Shown: positions 1 through 6,506 of the stretch, in pieces | How positions within the stretch are numbered: the first letter of the stretch is position 1 | How the letters are laid out: each line of letters starts with the position of its first letter | NCBI GenBank assembly: GCA_014238345.1 | Contig: JABABF010000164.1 | Span: 1 to 8,572 of the forward strand | DNA length: 8,572 nucleotides | Source: Gammaproteobacteria bacterium | Lineage (GTDB): Bacteria > Pseudomonadota > Gammaproteobacteria > JABABF01 | Direction: 5' to 3' | Notes under the pieces: model-generated | The model's input: the letters and a program-made list of their open reading frames with translations, nothing else | What the model was told of the DNA's origin: nothing | Databases searched by the model: none | Translations under genes and position numbers: made by a program

Positions 1-1132
1 GGTAGTAGCTGTCCGACAACCCGGAAAATAGGGTTGGCACCCCTTCGCGCAGCTCACTTAAATCCTCAGTTTCCAAGCCCGCCAATGCCCGCTGACGCTC
101 GCTCCTGGCTCGCTCAAGCAACCTGCTCAGCCGCGCCAGCTCAGCCGCCATATCATTCTGTGCCACCGCCTGTGCCCGAGGTGGCGGCACAGCGCTAAAG
201 TGTCCGGCGCGCAGGGCGGTTAGCGCCGCCACTAGGGCAGCGGGGCGGTCAGCGTGGCGGCGCACAGTGGTACGCAGCTCCTCCAGCAGTGTGTCCATGC
301 GCAACGGCTCGCGACGCAGATAATCAACCAGTGGTAGTAGCTGAGATGGCTGCCCCCATACTGGCTCTGACCAGTTGGCGAGCAGCTCTAGATAATCTGC
401 CTCCATAGTGAAGTGGCGCAGTGCTGGCTCAACCCAGCGACCGCTACGCTCTGGTAGCGCCTCGTAGTGTGGGTTGACAGGAGTCGTCTGGAGCCGCCGC
501 ACCGCGCGCCGCCCCAGCACCACCGTGACGCGTAGCTTGCGCCAGCGCAGCTGACGCGACAGGCTCAGCGTCTGAGTTGCATCGCCGTCCAGTAGCTGCC
601 GCCACTGGCTGGGGCTGTCCACCGCCACAGCACGCCCATTGAGCCGCGCTTGGTAACGGCGCTCAGGTCGTAACAGCACCAATTGCAATGGCTCACCGGG
701 GTGGCGCTGTAGCACGAGACGTGCCAGCAACCCCGCACGCATCGCCGCTGGCGTATCGCTCACCCGCTGCCGGTCAATGGCGATGATCACATCCCCGCCG
801 CGCAATCCAGCGCGCTCGGCGCTACTGCCCGGCACCACCCGTTGCACAGCAATACCCTCGCGCTGACTGCGACCCGACCGCAACGCAATGGTCATCGGGC
901 GGCTCAACACCCCCAAGAAAGCCTTACCATCCCCCGTCAGCAACCCATCATCGCTCACCACTGCCGATGGCCGCTCTGGCAACAGCCCGCAAGAGCTCAG
1001 CGCCACGGCAAGCCCCAACGCGGGCAGAGCGCTACCTAGCTGCCAACGGATGCAGTGAGGGATTAGCCTGCGTTGGTGTAGCCGACTTGGCAATGGGCGG
1101 CAGGCACAGCGCCCCGCAGCTGCTCGCTGCAT
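1..1132 (-). CDS. PDZ-domain lipoprotein, 3' end outside the window
   Basis: An open frame on the minus strand runs without a stop from about 1189 to the window edge (377 codons from ATG 1132), so the C-terminus is missing. Near the N-terminus lies a hydrophobic stretch ending in ALSSCG, which fits a lipobox with Cys48 as the lipidated residue; the protein would then be anchored in a membrane facing the periplasm. Residues about 72-155 look like a PDZ domain: FLGV carboxylate-loop pattern, then VVPGSSAERAGLRGGDVIIAID. Beyond it there is no recognisable protease domain or GDSG-type motif. The last visible part has a charged helical segment (about 335-365) that could be a coiled coil. The start is uncertain: ATG 1189 and ATG 1132 both give an unusually long arginine-rich stretch before the lipobox, while TTG 1093 gives a normal 35-residue signal; none has a good ribosome binding site. 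It lies downstream of the SDR gene on the same strand and may be co-transcribed. Specific function not recognised. Confidence 0.8.
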   Translation of the reverse strand, partial: MQRAAAGRCACRPLPSRLHQRRLIPHCIRWQLGSALPALGLAVALSSCGLLPERPSAVVSDDGLLTGDGKAFLGVLSRPMTIALRSGRSQREGIAVQRVVPGSSAERAGLRGGDVIIAIDRQRVSDTPAAMRAGLLARLVLQRHPGEPLQLVLLRPERRYQARLNGRAVAVDSPSQWRQLLDGDATQTLSLSRQLRWRKLRVTVVLGRRAVRRLQTTPVNPHYEALPERSGRWVEPALRHFTMEADYLELLANWSEPVWGQPSQLLPLVDYLRREPLRMDTLLEELRTTVRRHADRPAALVAALTALRAGHFSAVPPPRAQAVAQNDMAAELARLSRLLERARSERQRALAGLETEDLSELREGVPTLFSGLSDSYY

Positions 1133-1277
1133 CAGCACACGATCACATAACTGATGCACGGGGGGCGCACCGCTCCAGCTCGCGGCCATCGACTGAGTAC
1201 AGAGCCACCACCGCTAAGCAGCACACCGAGCATGACCAATGTTGCCCTGATACACCCCTAGCGCTACAACACGCAGT

Positions 1278-2048
1278 TCAGCAACCCTCTACTTTGTGTA
1301 CTTGCTTCCAGATGCCACTGGGAATCAAGCGGCGCGCCCAGTAGCCCTGCTTGGCATTTTTGGTTGGCAACACTAGAAACTTGCCGCGCTCTAGGCAACG
1401 CTCAATCTCATCTAGCACCACTTGCGGCTCCAGCGGCGGAGCCAGATCGAGCATCTTCGGCCAACGTGTATCACGACCCTGTTGGAGCAATGGCGTGTTG
1501 ACCACCGGCGGGCAGACCGAGGCGAAGCGCACCCCACTGTCCAAGTGCTCGTGGTAGAGCGTCTCGTTAAAAAAGGCGACGGCGGCCTTGGTAGCCGAAT
1601 AGGCTCCCGTGTACAGCGTCGGCATGAGACCAGCCATAGAGGCAAAACTGACAAAATCCCCAACATCGCGCTTGAGCATACCCGGCAATGCCGCATGGGT
1701 AATATTGACCAAACCGCCAAAATTGATGCGCATCAACCGGTGCATGGTTTCTGGCTCCTGCTCCAGCAACGCCCCCAACGGCATGATCGCCGCACAATTG
1801 AACACCCGGTCGATAGGTCCGAGCTCGCTCTCTACTTCGGCAACAACCTGCTTTAGCTGATCGAAATCAGTAATGTCCACCGTGTGGCAATGGATCTTCT
1901 GCTCCTCGCCCTTGGTGCTCGCAAGCCCCGCCTCGTCAATATCCAAGGCCGCCACCTTCGCCCCCGCTGCCGCAAAGTTCCGGGTGGCCAGCTGCCCCAT
2001 ACCACTGCCAGCACCAGTCACTAGTGCCACCTTACCTGTATATGCCAT
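1278..2048 (-). CDS. SDR family NAD(P)-dependent oxidoreductase
   Basis: Complete 256-residue classical short-chain dehydrogenase/reductase, the usual length for the family. Seen: the nucleotide-binding TGAGSGMG (residues 11-18) after beta-1; an acidic residue at the end of beta-2 (ALD, Asp36), which in this family usually favours NAD(H) over NADP(H); Asp58 in VDIT for adenine contact; CAA (85-87) at the usual NNAG position; and the catalytic tetrad Asn109, Ser137, Tyr150 and Lys154 (YSATK). The variable substrate loop follows PPVVNTP (180-186). The basic, aromatic C-terminal tail (about 232-256) resembles a peripheral membrane or substrate-loop extension but cannot be assigned. Substrate unknown; the family covers alcohols, steroids, sugars and acyl thioester intermediates. 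The start is well supported: ATG at 2048 is preceded by GGGAG with 6 bases between. It is divergent from adk and upstream of the PDZ lipoprotein gene. Confidence 0.93.
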   Translation of the reverse strand: MAYTGKVALVTGAGSGMGQLATRNFAAAGAKVAALDIDEAGLASTKGEEQKIHCHTVDITDFDQLKQVVAEVESELGPIDRVFNCAAIMPLGALLEQEPETMHRLMRINFGGLVNITHAALPGMLKRDVGDFVSFASMAGLMPTLYTGAYSATKAAVAFFNETLYHEHLDSGVRFASVCPPVVNTPLLQQGRDTRWPKMLDLAPPLEPQVVLDEIERCLERGKFLVLPTKNAKQGYWARRLIPSGIWKQVHKVEGC

Positions 2049-2179
2049 TATTTACTCCCTAGGATTACCAGCACTTTGCAGTGCCCGTTGCAAAATCTCT
2101 GCCCCTATTCTAATGGTGATGGGGTCATGCTGAGACGGTGGCCGTTATACTTTGACCCAGCACCGCCATTCCACCTGTC
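2049..2179. promoter_or_regulatory. Divergent SDR/adk intergenic promoter region
   Basis: This 131-base gap separates two divergent genes, so it must serve both directions. On the plus strand TATACT at 2146-2151 is a good -10 match about 28-37 bases before the two possible adk ATGs, but no clear -35 sits 16-18 bases upstream. On the minus strand TAGAAT (about 2107-2112 on plus) is a -10 candidate for the SDR gene, again without a good -35. The SDR side also holds the inverted repeat annotated separately. Promoter calls are by eye and weak. Confidence 0.4.
2071..2094 (-). repeat. Inverted repeat and GNRA-loop hairpin in SDR leader
   Basis: On the plus strand, TTTGCA (2075-2080) and TGCAAA (2089-2094) form a perfect 6-base inverted repeat with an 8-base spacer. 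An overlapping perfect 5-base stem, GCACT (2071-2075) with AGTGC (2080-2084), would form in the SDR transcript with loop GCAA, a GNRA-type tetraloop. The two pairings share bases and exclude each other. The element ends about 22 bases before the SDR start codon. It could be a protein operator or an mRNA hairpin; no family recognised. Confidence 0.4.
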
Positions 2180-2188
2180 ATGAGTCCC

Positions 2189-2839
2189 ATGCGCATCGTT
2201 CTCATCGGCCCACCAGGAGCGGGCAAGGGTACCCAAGCTCAACGACAGGGCCAACAGCTCGGCATCCCACAAATCTCCACGGGAGACATGTTGCGCGCCA
2301 CTCGCCGAGCCTCATCGGCGCTGGGCGAGCAGCTGCGCGAGCTGATGGATGCTGGCAACTTGGTTCCCGATGAGTTGATCTTGGAACTGGTAGCAGAGCG
2401 CCTCCAGCAGAGTGACTGCGCGAGCGGTTATCTGCTAGACGGCTTCCCACGGACACTGGGGCAGGCCGAGGGCATGCGCTTGCGCAACATCAATATAGAT
2501 CAGGTGGTACAGATTGATATCGGCGAGGACGAGCTGGTGAAGCGACTCAGCGGACGCTGGTCGCATCCGGCTTCGGGGCGTGTCTACCATCAGCTGTTCA
2601 ACCCGCCGCAGCGACCGGGTATTGACGATGAAAGCGGTGAACCGCTAGTGCAACGAGAGGACGACCAAGCCGACGCTGTGCGCCACCGTCTGTCCGTGTT
2701 CCACGAGCACACCAAACCACTACTCGACTTCTACCAGCGCTGGAGCCAGACGGGCGGCCCTCGCTTCAGCGTCATCAACGGGTCAGGCGACCTAGATGCC
2801 GTTACCCAGCGACTCGCCGACACACTAAAACCGCAATAG
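2189..2839 (+). CDS. adk: Adenylate kinase
   Basis: Catalyses ATP + AMP = 2 ADP in the cytoplasm, setting the adenylate balance. From ATG 2189 the protein has 216 residues (E. coli has 214) and aligns with E. coli numbering from residue 1: P-loop GPPGAGKGT (7-15, Lys13), AMP-site Arg36 (GDMLR) and Arg88 (DGFPRT), LID-domain Arg119, Arg123, Arg156, Asp158, Asp159 and Arg167. It is the long bacterial type with a complete LID (SGRVYHQLFNPP...GIDDESGE) and without the four zinc-binding cysteines of Gram-positive enzymes. One small difference is Trp124 where E. coli has Arg. An upstream ATG at 2180 would add three residues (MSP). I prefer 2189 because family members begin MRI at this point; neither start has a clear Shine-Dalgarno sequence. 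hemH follows after 23 bases, which suggests one transcript. Confidence 0.97.
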   Translation: MRIVLIGPPGAGKGTQAQRQGQQLGIPQISTGDMLRATRRASSALGEQLRELMDAGNLVPDELILELVAERLQQSDCASGYLLDGFPRTLGQAEGMRLRNINIDQVVQIDIGEDELVKRLSGRWSHPASGRVYHQLFNPPQRPGIDDESGEPLVQREDDQADAVRHRLSVFHEHTKPLLDFYQRWSQTGGPRFSVINGSGDLDAVTQRLADTLKPQ

Positions 2840-2862
2840 CCCTTGAAGGCTCACCAACAGCC

Positions 2863-3873
2863 TTGCCAGATACCGCCGTACTGCTGATCAATTCCGGCAC
2901 CCCAGAGGCTCCGACCCCAGCGGCGGTACGGCGTTTCCTGAGCCAATTCTTGGCCGACCCTCGTATCGTCGATCTGCCACGTTGGCTGTGGCTACCGATT
3001 TTGCACCTCGCCGTACTACCCAGGCGCCCGCAGCGAGTGGCGCGCCACTACGCCGAGATCTGGGGGGCGGATGGCTCGCCGTTGCGGGCGATCAGCCAGC
3101 GCCAAGCTCGAGCCCTCCAGACGCAGCTCGGCGCTGGGACAGCCGTGCGTTGCGCCTTTCTCTACGGGCCACCACAGCTGGAGCAGGTCGGCGAGGAGCT
3201 GTATGCGGCGGGCTGCCGCCGCTTTATCGTGGTGGGGCTGTTCCCGCAGCTGTGTACCGCCACCAGCTGCGCCGTCTGCGACCGAGTAGCCAGATTGGCC
3301 GAGCGCCTGCCCGAGGCCGACATCACTCAGCTAGGTGCCTATGCCCAACACGAGAGTTACCTTGACGCACTGGCGGCTGGGTTGGAGGATTTCTGGCGCA
3401 CACAGGGGCGCGGCGACCACCTGCTATTGAGCTTTCACGGCATCCCCGAGCATCGCGCACGCACCGAATCCTACGCCGAGCAGTGCCGGGCGAGTGCCGA
3501 GGCGCTGGTCGCGCGCTTCGATGCACCACCACCGTGGACGCTGTGCTTCCAGTCGCGCTATGGCATGGCACCGTGGTTGCGCCCCTATACTGAAAAGCTG
3601 CTCACTGAGTTGCCGCAACGCGGTGTCGGCCGTGTGGATGTGTGCTGCCCGGGTTTCTCCGCCGACTGTTTGGAGACCCTGCACGAGCTGGGTGTGGTGG
3701 GACAACAACAGTGGCGAAAGGCCGGTGGTGAGGTGCTCCGTCTGGTGCCATGCCTAAACGACACACCGCAGCACATTGAACTGCTGGCGAGGCTAGTGGA
3801 TGACGCTATATCCAGCACCTCGTCATCTGGTGGCGACTTCTGCGGCGATTGTCCCCGCACCGCGACGGCCTGA
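2863..3873 (+). CDS. hemH: Ferrochelatase, TTG start, cysteine-rich
   Basis: Inserts ferrous iron into protoporphyrin IX, the last step of heme b synthesis. The product is 336 residues (E. coli about 320). Seen: N-terminal LLINSGTPEAPTP; SFHGIP with catalytic His192; FQSRYG (229-234); CPGFSADCLETL with Glu271, the acidic partner in the active site. The start is TTG at 2863: no ATG or GTG lies in frame between it and the adk stop, and the N-terminus then matches the family. GAAGG at 2845-2849 is a possible but distant ribosome binding site. Cysteines are unusually many: Cys131, Cys136 and Cys139 cluster where most bacterial enzymes have YPQxS[AC]TT, and the extended C-terminus carries FCGDC (Cys327, Cys330) after a Ser-rich linker. 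Some bacterial and animal ferrochelatases bind a [2Fe-2S] cluster through comparable internal and C-terminal cysteines, so a cluster is plausible but not proved. Probably in an operon with adk. Confidence 0.95.
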   Translation: MPDTAVLLINSGTPEAPTPAAVRRFLSQFLADPRIVDLPRWLWLPILHLAVLPRRPQRVARHYAEIWGADGSPLRAISQRQARALQTQLGAGTAVRCAFLYGPPQLEQVGEELYAAGCRRFIVVGLFPQLCTATSCAVCDRVARLAERLPEADITQLGAYAQHESYLDALAAGLEDFWRTQGRGDHLLLSFHGIPEHRARTESYAEQCRASAEALVARFDAPPPWTLCFQSRYGMAPWLRPYTEKLLTELPQRGVGRVDVCCPGFSADCLETLHELGVVGQQQWRKAGGEVLRLVPCLNDTPQHIELLARLVDDAISSTSSSGGDFCGDCPRTATA

Positions 3874-4046
3874 TGGTGGTATAGTGACTTTGGAATTGGA
3901 TGTGCTATCGGATTGTAGCGGCACAGCGAGTTCAGAAGTCCCAAAGACATCATGCACAGCAAAACAACCGCGATGTTTCAGGAACAAATCAAGAGTATAG
4001 CGCTAAATTTTAATGGGGCAGAAGAGCCGAGAAGAGAAAACCCCAC
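3874..4046 (+). promoter_or_regulatory. qNOR upstream leader/promoter region
   Basis: These 173 bases between hemH and the NO reductase hold the change from GC-rich to AT-richer sequence, and no supported gene. TATAGT at 3880-3885 preceded by TGG (3877-3879) has the form of an extended -10 promoter right after the hemH stop; this would give a leader of about 155 bases. A second AT-rich candidate lies at 4004-4013 (TAAATTTTAA). The purine-rich stretch at 4021-4040 before the ATG at 4047 probably contains the ribosome binding site. I looked for NsrR, FNR/DNR and NorR/sigma-54 sites and saw no convincing match. Confidence 0.35.
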
Positions 4047-6347
4047 ATGAAAAGTTATTCAGATTTTTTCTCCGTAAAAAAACTGTGGATAATACTAGGA
4101 ATCAGCTTGGTATTCTCTTTCTTTGTATTATTGTATCTCGGCAGAGTAATTTATTTTCAAGCCCCCCCTGTGCCAAGCGCTTTTAAAACTGTTAGTGGTG
4201 AGGTTATTTACACTCGCCAAGATATTGAAGACGGGCAAAATATTTGGCAAACAGTTGGCGGTATGCAGCAAGGCTCTATATGGGGGCATGGCAGCTATTT
4301 GGCTCCTGATTGGACGGCAGATTGGTTGAACCGTGAAGCGTTGGCTTTATTGGAAATCATCAATGCCAATAATTTTGACATGGGTTCAATTGATTCTACA
4401 CAAAAACTCGACCTTAGTAAAATTATCCTGAAAAACACCGTGAGGGAAAACACTTATGACCCTGAAAATGGCGTGATAACCGTCAACAAAAATCGTGCCA
4501 TAGCCATCAAGAAAACCCAGCAGCATTTTATCAATCTATACACTTCTACTGATGAAAAATATCAACAACTACGCGAGGATTATGCGTTTCCAATCAAAAT
4601 TATTCTTGATGAAAAAAAGGCAAAGAAACTTAGCGCCTTTTACTTTTGGTCATCTTGGGCGGCATCAACAAACCGACCTGACGATGATATAACCTATACC
4701 AGTAATTGGCCACACGAGCCATTGGTCGGCAACACTCCACCGGCATCTGTATTATTGTGGAGTATTATCTCAATCTTTTTATTACTGGCCGGTATTGGCG
4801 CGATCGTTTGGTATTATGCCTCTCAGTTTGATGAATGGCGCCAAACATCGGTTCCTGAAAGAGGTGTTGCCAAACAAGACTTTATTCAAAATACGGTCAT
4901 CACGCCATCAATGCGAGCGACCGCAAAATTTTTCTGGGTTGTCACAGCTTTATTTGTATTGCAAGTATTACTAGGTATTCTCACTGCACATTATGACGTT
5001 GAAGGGCAGGGGTTTTATGGTATTCCACTCATTGATTATATTCCTTATACTATCAGCAGAACTTGGCATACACAATTGGCGGTTTTTTGGATTGCTACTG
5101 CTTGGTTGGCAACGGGTTTGTATGTTGCGCCATTGGTATCAGGGCATGAACCAAAATTCCAACGTTTTGGAGTTAATTTTCTGTTTTTCAGTTTGTTGTT
5201 GATTGTTGTCGGCTCATTCGTCGGGCAATGGCTGGCTGTAAGTGGTTATATTGAGCACCTAACCACCAATTTTTGGTTTGGACATCAAGGGTACGAGTAT
5301 ATTGATTTAGGACGATTTTGGCAAATTTATTTGTTCGTTGGTTTAATCTTATGGGTCACTTTATTGCTAAGGTCATTATTGCCATCTCTGAAAGACCGGC
5401 ACACTAAATCATTATCATTTTTGGTTATATTGGCAACTGTTTCAATTGGTTTATTGTACGCCGCAGGGTTTATGTGGGGGAAAAATACCAATCTGAGTAT
5501 TATTGAATATTGGCGCTGGTGGGTGGTACACCTTTGGGTAGAAGGAGTTTTTGAGGTATTTGCCACTGCCATTATAGCTTTGTTATTTGCACGTATGGGT
5601 TTATTAAGAGTATCGGTTGCTACTACTATGACACTTCTGGCAACCATTATATTTTTAGGTGGTGGTGTGTTGGGCACTTTCCACCATCTGTATTGGTCTG
5701 GCACACCTTTGTCGGTTATGGCGGTTGGTGCAAGTTTCTCAGCACTTGAGGTGGTGCCTTTGATGGTGATTGGTTTTGAGGCTTATAGTCATAGAAAACT
5801 GGAACACCAAGCAGACTGGGATTCGAACTATCACTGGCCGTTTATGTTTTTTGCTGCCGTTTTATTCTGGAATTTAGTCGGTGCTGGACTATTTGGTTTT
5901 CTAATCAATCCACCGATAGCGCTTTATTATATGCAGGGCCTAAACACCACAGCCAATCACGGGCACGCGGCATTATTTGGTGTATACGGTATGCTGGGTA
6001 TTGGTTTAATGCTGTATTGTATGCGTGGGTTGACCGACATTGACAAATGGGACAAAAATTTGCTTAAAATAACATTTTGGTCGTTAAATATTGGCTTGGC
6101 AATGATGACATTTTTATCGCTGTTGCCACAAGGCTTATGGCAGACTTATCAAAGCATAAAAGTAAGTTATGTGTCAGCCAGATCTGCTGAGTTTATGCAA
6201 AGCGACATTATAAGTGCATTCGTATGGGCTAGGGTTCCAGGGGATATTGTTTTTGCTATTGGCGTATTCACTTTTGCTTTATTTGTTTATAAGGCATTTA
6301 GAGCTCCGAGCACAAATCAACTATTAGCGCAACAACAACCTAGTTAG
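4047..6347 (+). CDS. norB: Quinol-dependent nitric oxide reductase (qNOR)
   Basis: Single-subunit reductase of the heme-copper oxidase superfamily that reduces 2 NO to N2O with electrons from the quinol pool, in the cytoplasmic membrane; used in denitrification or NO detoxification. At 766 residues it fits qNOR (Neisseria NorB, about 750) rather than the shorter cytochrome-c-dependent NorB. The N-terminal membrane helix (about 12-34) and periplasmic domain (about 35-232) include the family stretches WQTVGGMQQGSIWGHGSYLAPDW and STNRPDDDITYTSNWPHEPL. No CxxCH is present, so it carries no heme c and takes electrons from quinol. Metal ligands seen: His341 and His638/His640 for the two hemes b; His495, Glu499 (HLWVEG), His546 and His547 (HHLYWSG) for the non-heme FeB centre. 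About 13 further hydrophobic helices follow. The gene is AT-rich with T/A-ending codons, unlike both neighbours, which suggests transfer. No norC, norQ or norD lies beside it, as expected for qNOR. Also called norZ. Confidence 0.97.
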   Translation: MKSYSDFFSVKKLWIILGISLVFSFFVLLYLGRVIYFQAPPVPSAFKTVSGEVIYTRQDIEDGQNIWQTVGGMQQGSIWGHGSYLAPDWTADWLNREALALLEIINANNFDMGSIDSTQKLDLSKIILKNTVRENTYDPENGVITVNKNRAIAIKKTQQHFINLYTSTDEKYQQLREDYAFPIKIILDEKKAKKLSAFYFWSSWAASTNRPDDDITYTSNWPHEPLVGNTPPASVLLWSIISIFLLLAGIGAIVWYYASQFDEWRQTSVPERGVAKQDFIQNTVITPSMRATAKFFWVVTALFVLQVLLGILTAHYDVEGQGFYGIPLIDYIPYTISRTWHTQLAVFWIATAWLATGLYVAPLVSGHEPKFQRFGVNFLFFSLLLIVVGSFVGQWLAVSGYIEHLTTNFWFGHQGYEYIDLGRFWQIYLFVGLILWVTLLLRSLLPSLKDRHTKSLSFLVILATVSIGLLYAAGFMWGKNTNLSIIEYWRWWVVHLWVEGVFEVFATAIIALLFARMGLLRVSVATTMTLLATIIFLGGGVLGTFHHLYWSGTPLSVMAVGASFSALEVVPLMVIGFEAYSHRKLEHQADWDSNYHWPFMFFAAVLFWNLVGAGLFGFLINPPIALYYMQGLNTTANHGHAALFGVYGMLGIGLMLYCMRGLTDIDKWDKNLLKITFWSLNIGLAMMTFLSLLPQGLWQTYQSIKVSYVSARSAEFMQSDIISAFVWARVPGDIVFAIGVFTFALFVYKAFRAPSTNQLLAQQQPS

Positions 6348-6506
6348 CAATTGGCTAAGGTCTGCCCTTGGTAGGGGATATTGCTGTTGACGGCCAGGAG
6401 TGCCACCGACAGCCGCTATTCGCCTGCATCAACCTTGAGTTCGCGCTATCTTTGCCGCTACACTCAACACGGCGTTGACTGCATAATGACTCGTGAAGAG
6501 GGAGCT
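6348..6506 (+). promoter_or_regulatory. Spacer between qNOR and PON-family gene
   Basis: In these 159 bases the composition returns to GC-rich. A short stem, TTAGC-AATTG-GCTAA, lies just after the qNOR stop but has no T-run, so it is not a convincing terminator. Further on, TCAA and TTGA motifs alternate: TCAA 6429-6432, TTGA 6435-6438, then the perfect inverted repeat TCAAC (6464-6468) / GTTGA (6474-6478). CATAAT near 6482 could be a -10 box but has no matching -35. The frame of the next gene is open back to TTG 6381, but a start that far upstream is unlikely. Confidence 0.3.

Noticed and set aside
1..342. Ten-base repeat GGTAGTAGCT at 1-10 and 333-342.
   Set aside because: Both copies lie in the same coding region in different reading contexts, with no extension or further copies; it looks like chance.
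842..1344. Plus-strand open frames of 65 and 125 codons.
   Set aside because: They lie opposite the PDZ lipoprotein and the end of the SDR gene, have low-complexity Arg/Gln/His-rich translations and no ribosome binding site; they are shadows of GC-rich genes.
3800..4000. Plus-strand 66-codon frame across the hemH end and the qNOR leader.
   Set aside because: It overlaps the hemH C-terminus out of frame, crosses the composition boundary and has no ribosome binding site or recognisable protein features.
3960..4012. NsrR, FNR/DNR or sigma-54/NorR binding site before qNOR.
   Set aside because: The best stretch, around 3972-3990, pairs at only about five of nine positions and does not match the NsrR or FNR consensus; no TGGC-N8-GC-type sigma-54 element was seen.
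6343..6375. Short stems after the qNOR stop (TTAGC/GCTAA and AAGG/CCTT) as a terminator.
   Set aside because: Stems of four to five bases without a following T-run do not make a rho-independent terminator.
3864..6395. GACGGCC at 3864-3870 and again at 6389-6395, flanking the qNOR block like a target-site duplication.
   Set aside because: A 7-base match between two GC-rich stretches of about 100 bases is expected roughly by chance, and no terminal inverted repeats or transposase accompany it.
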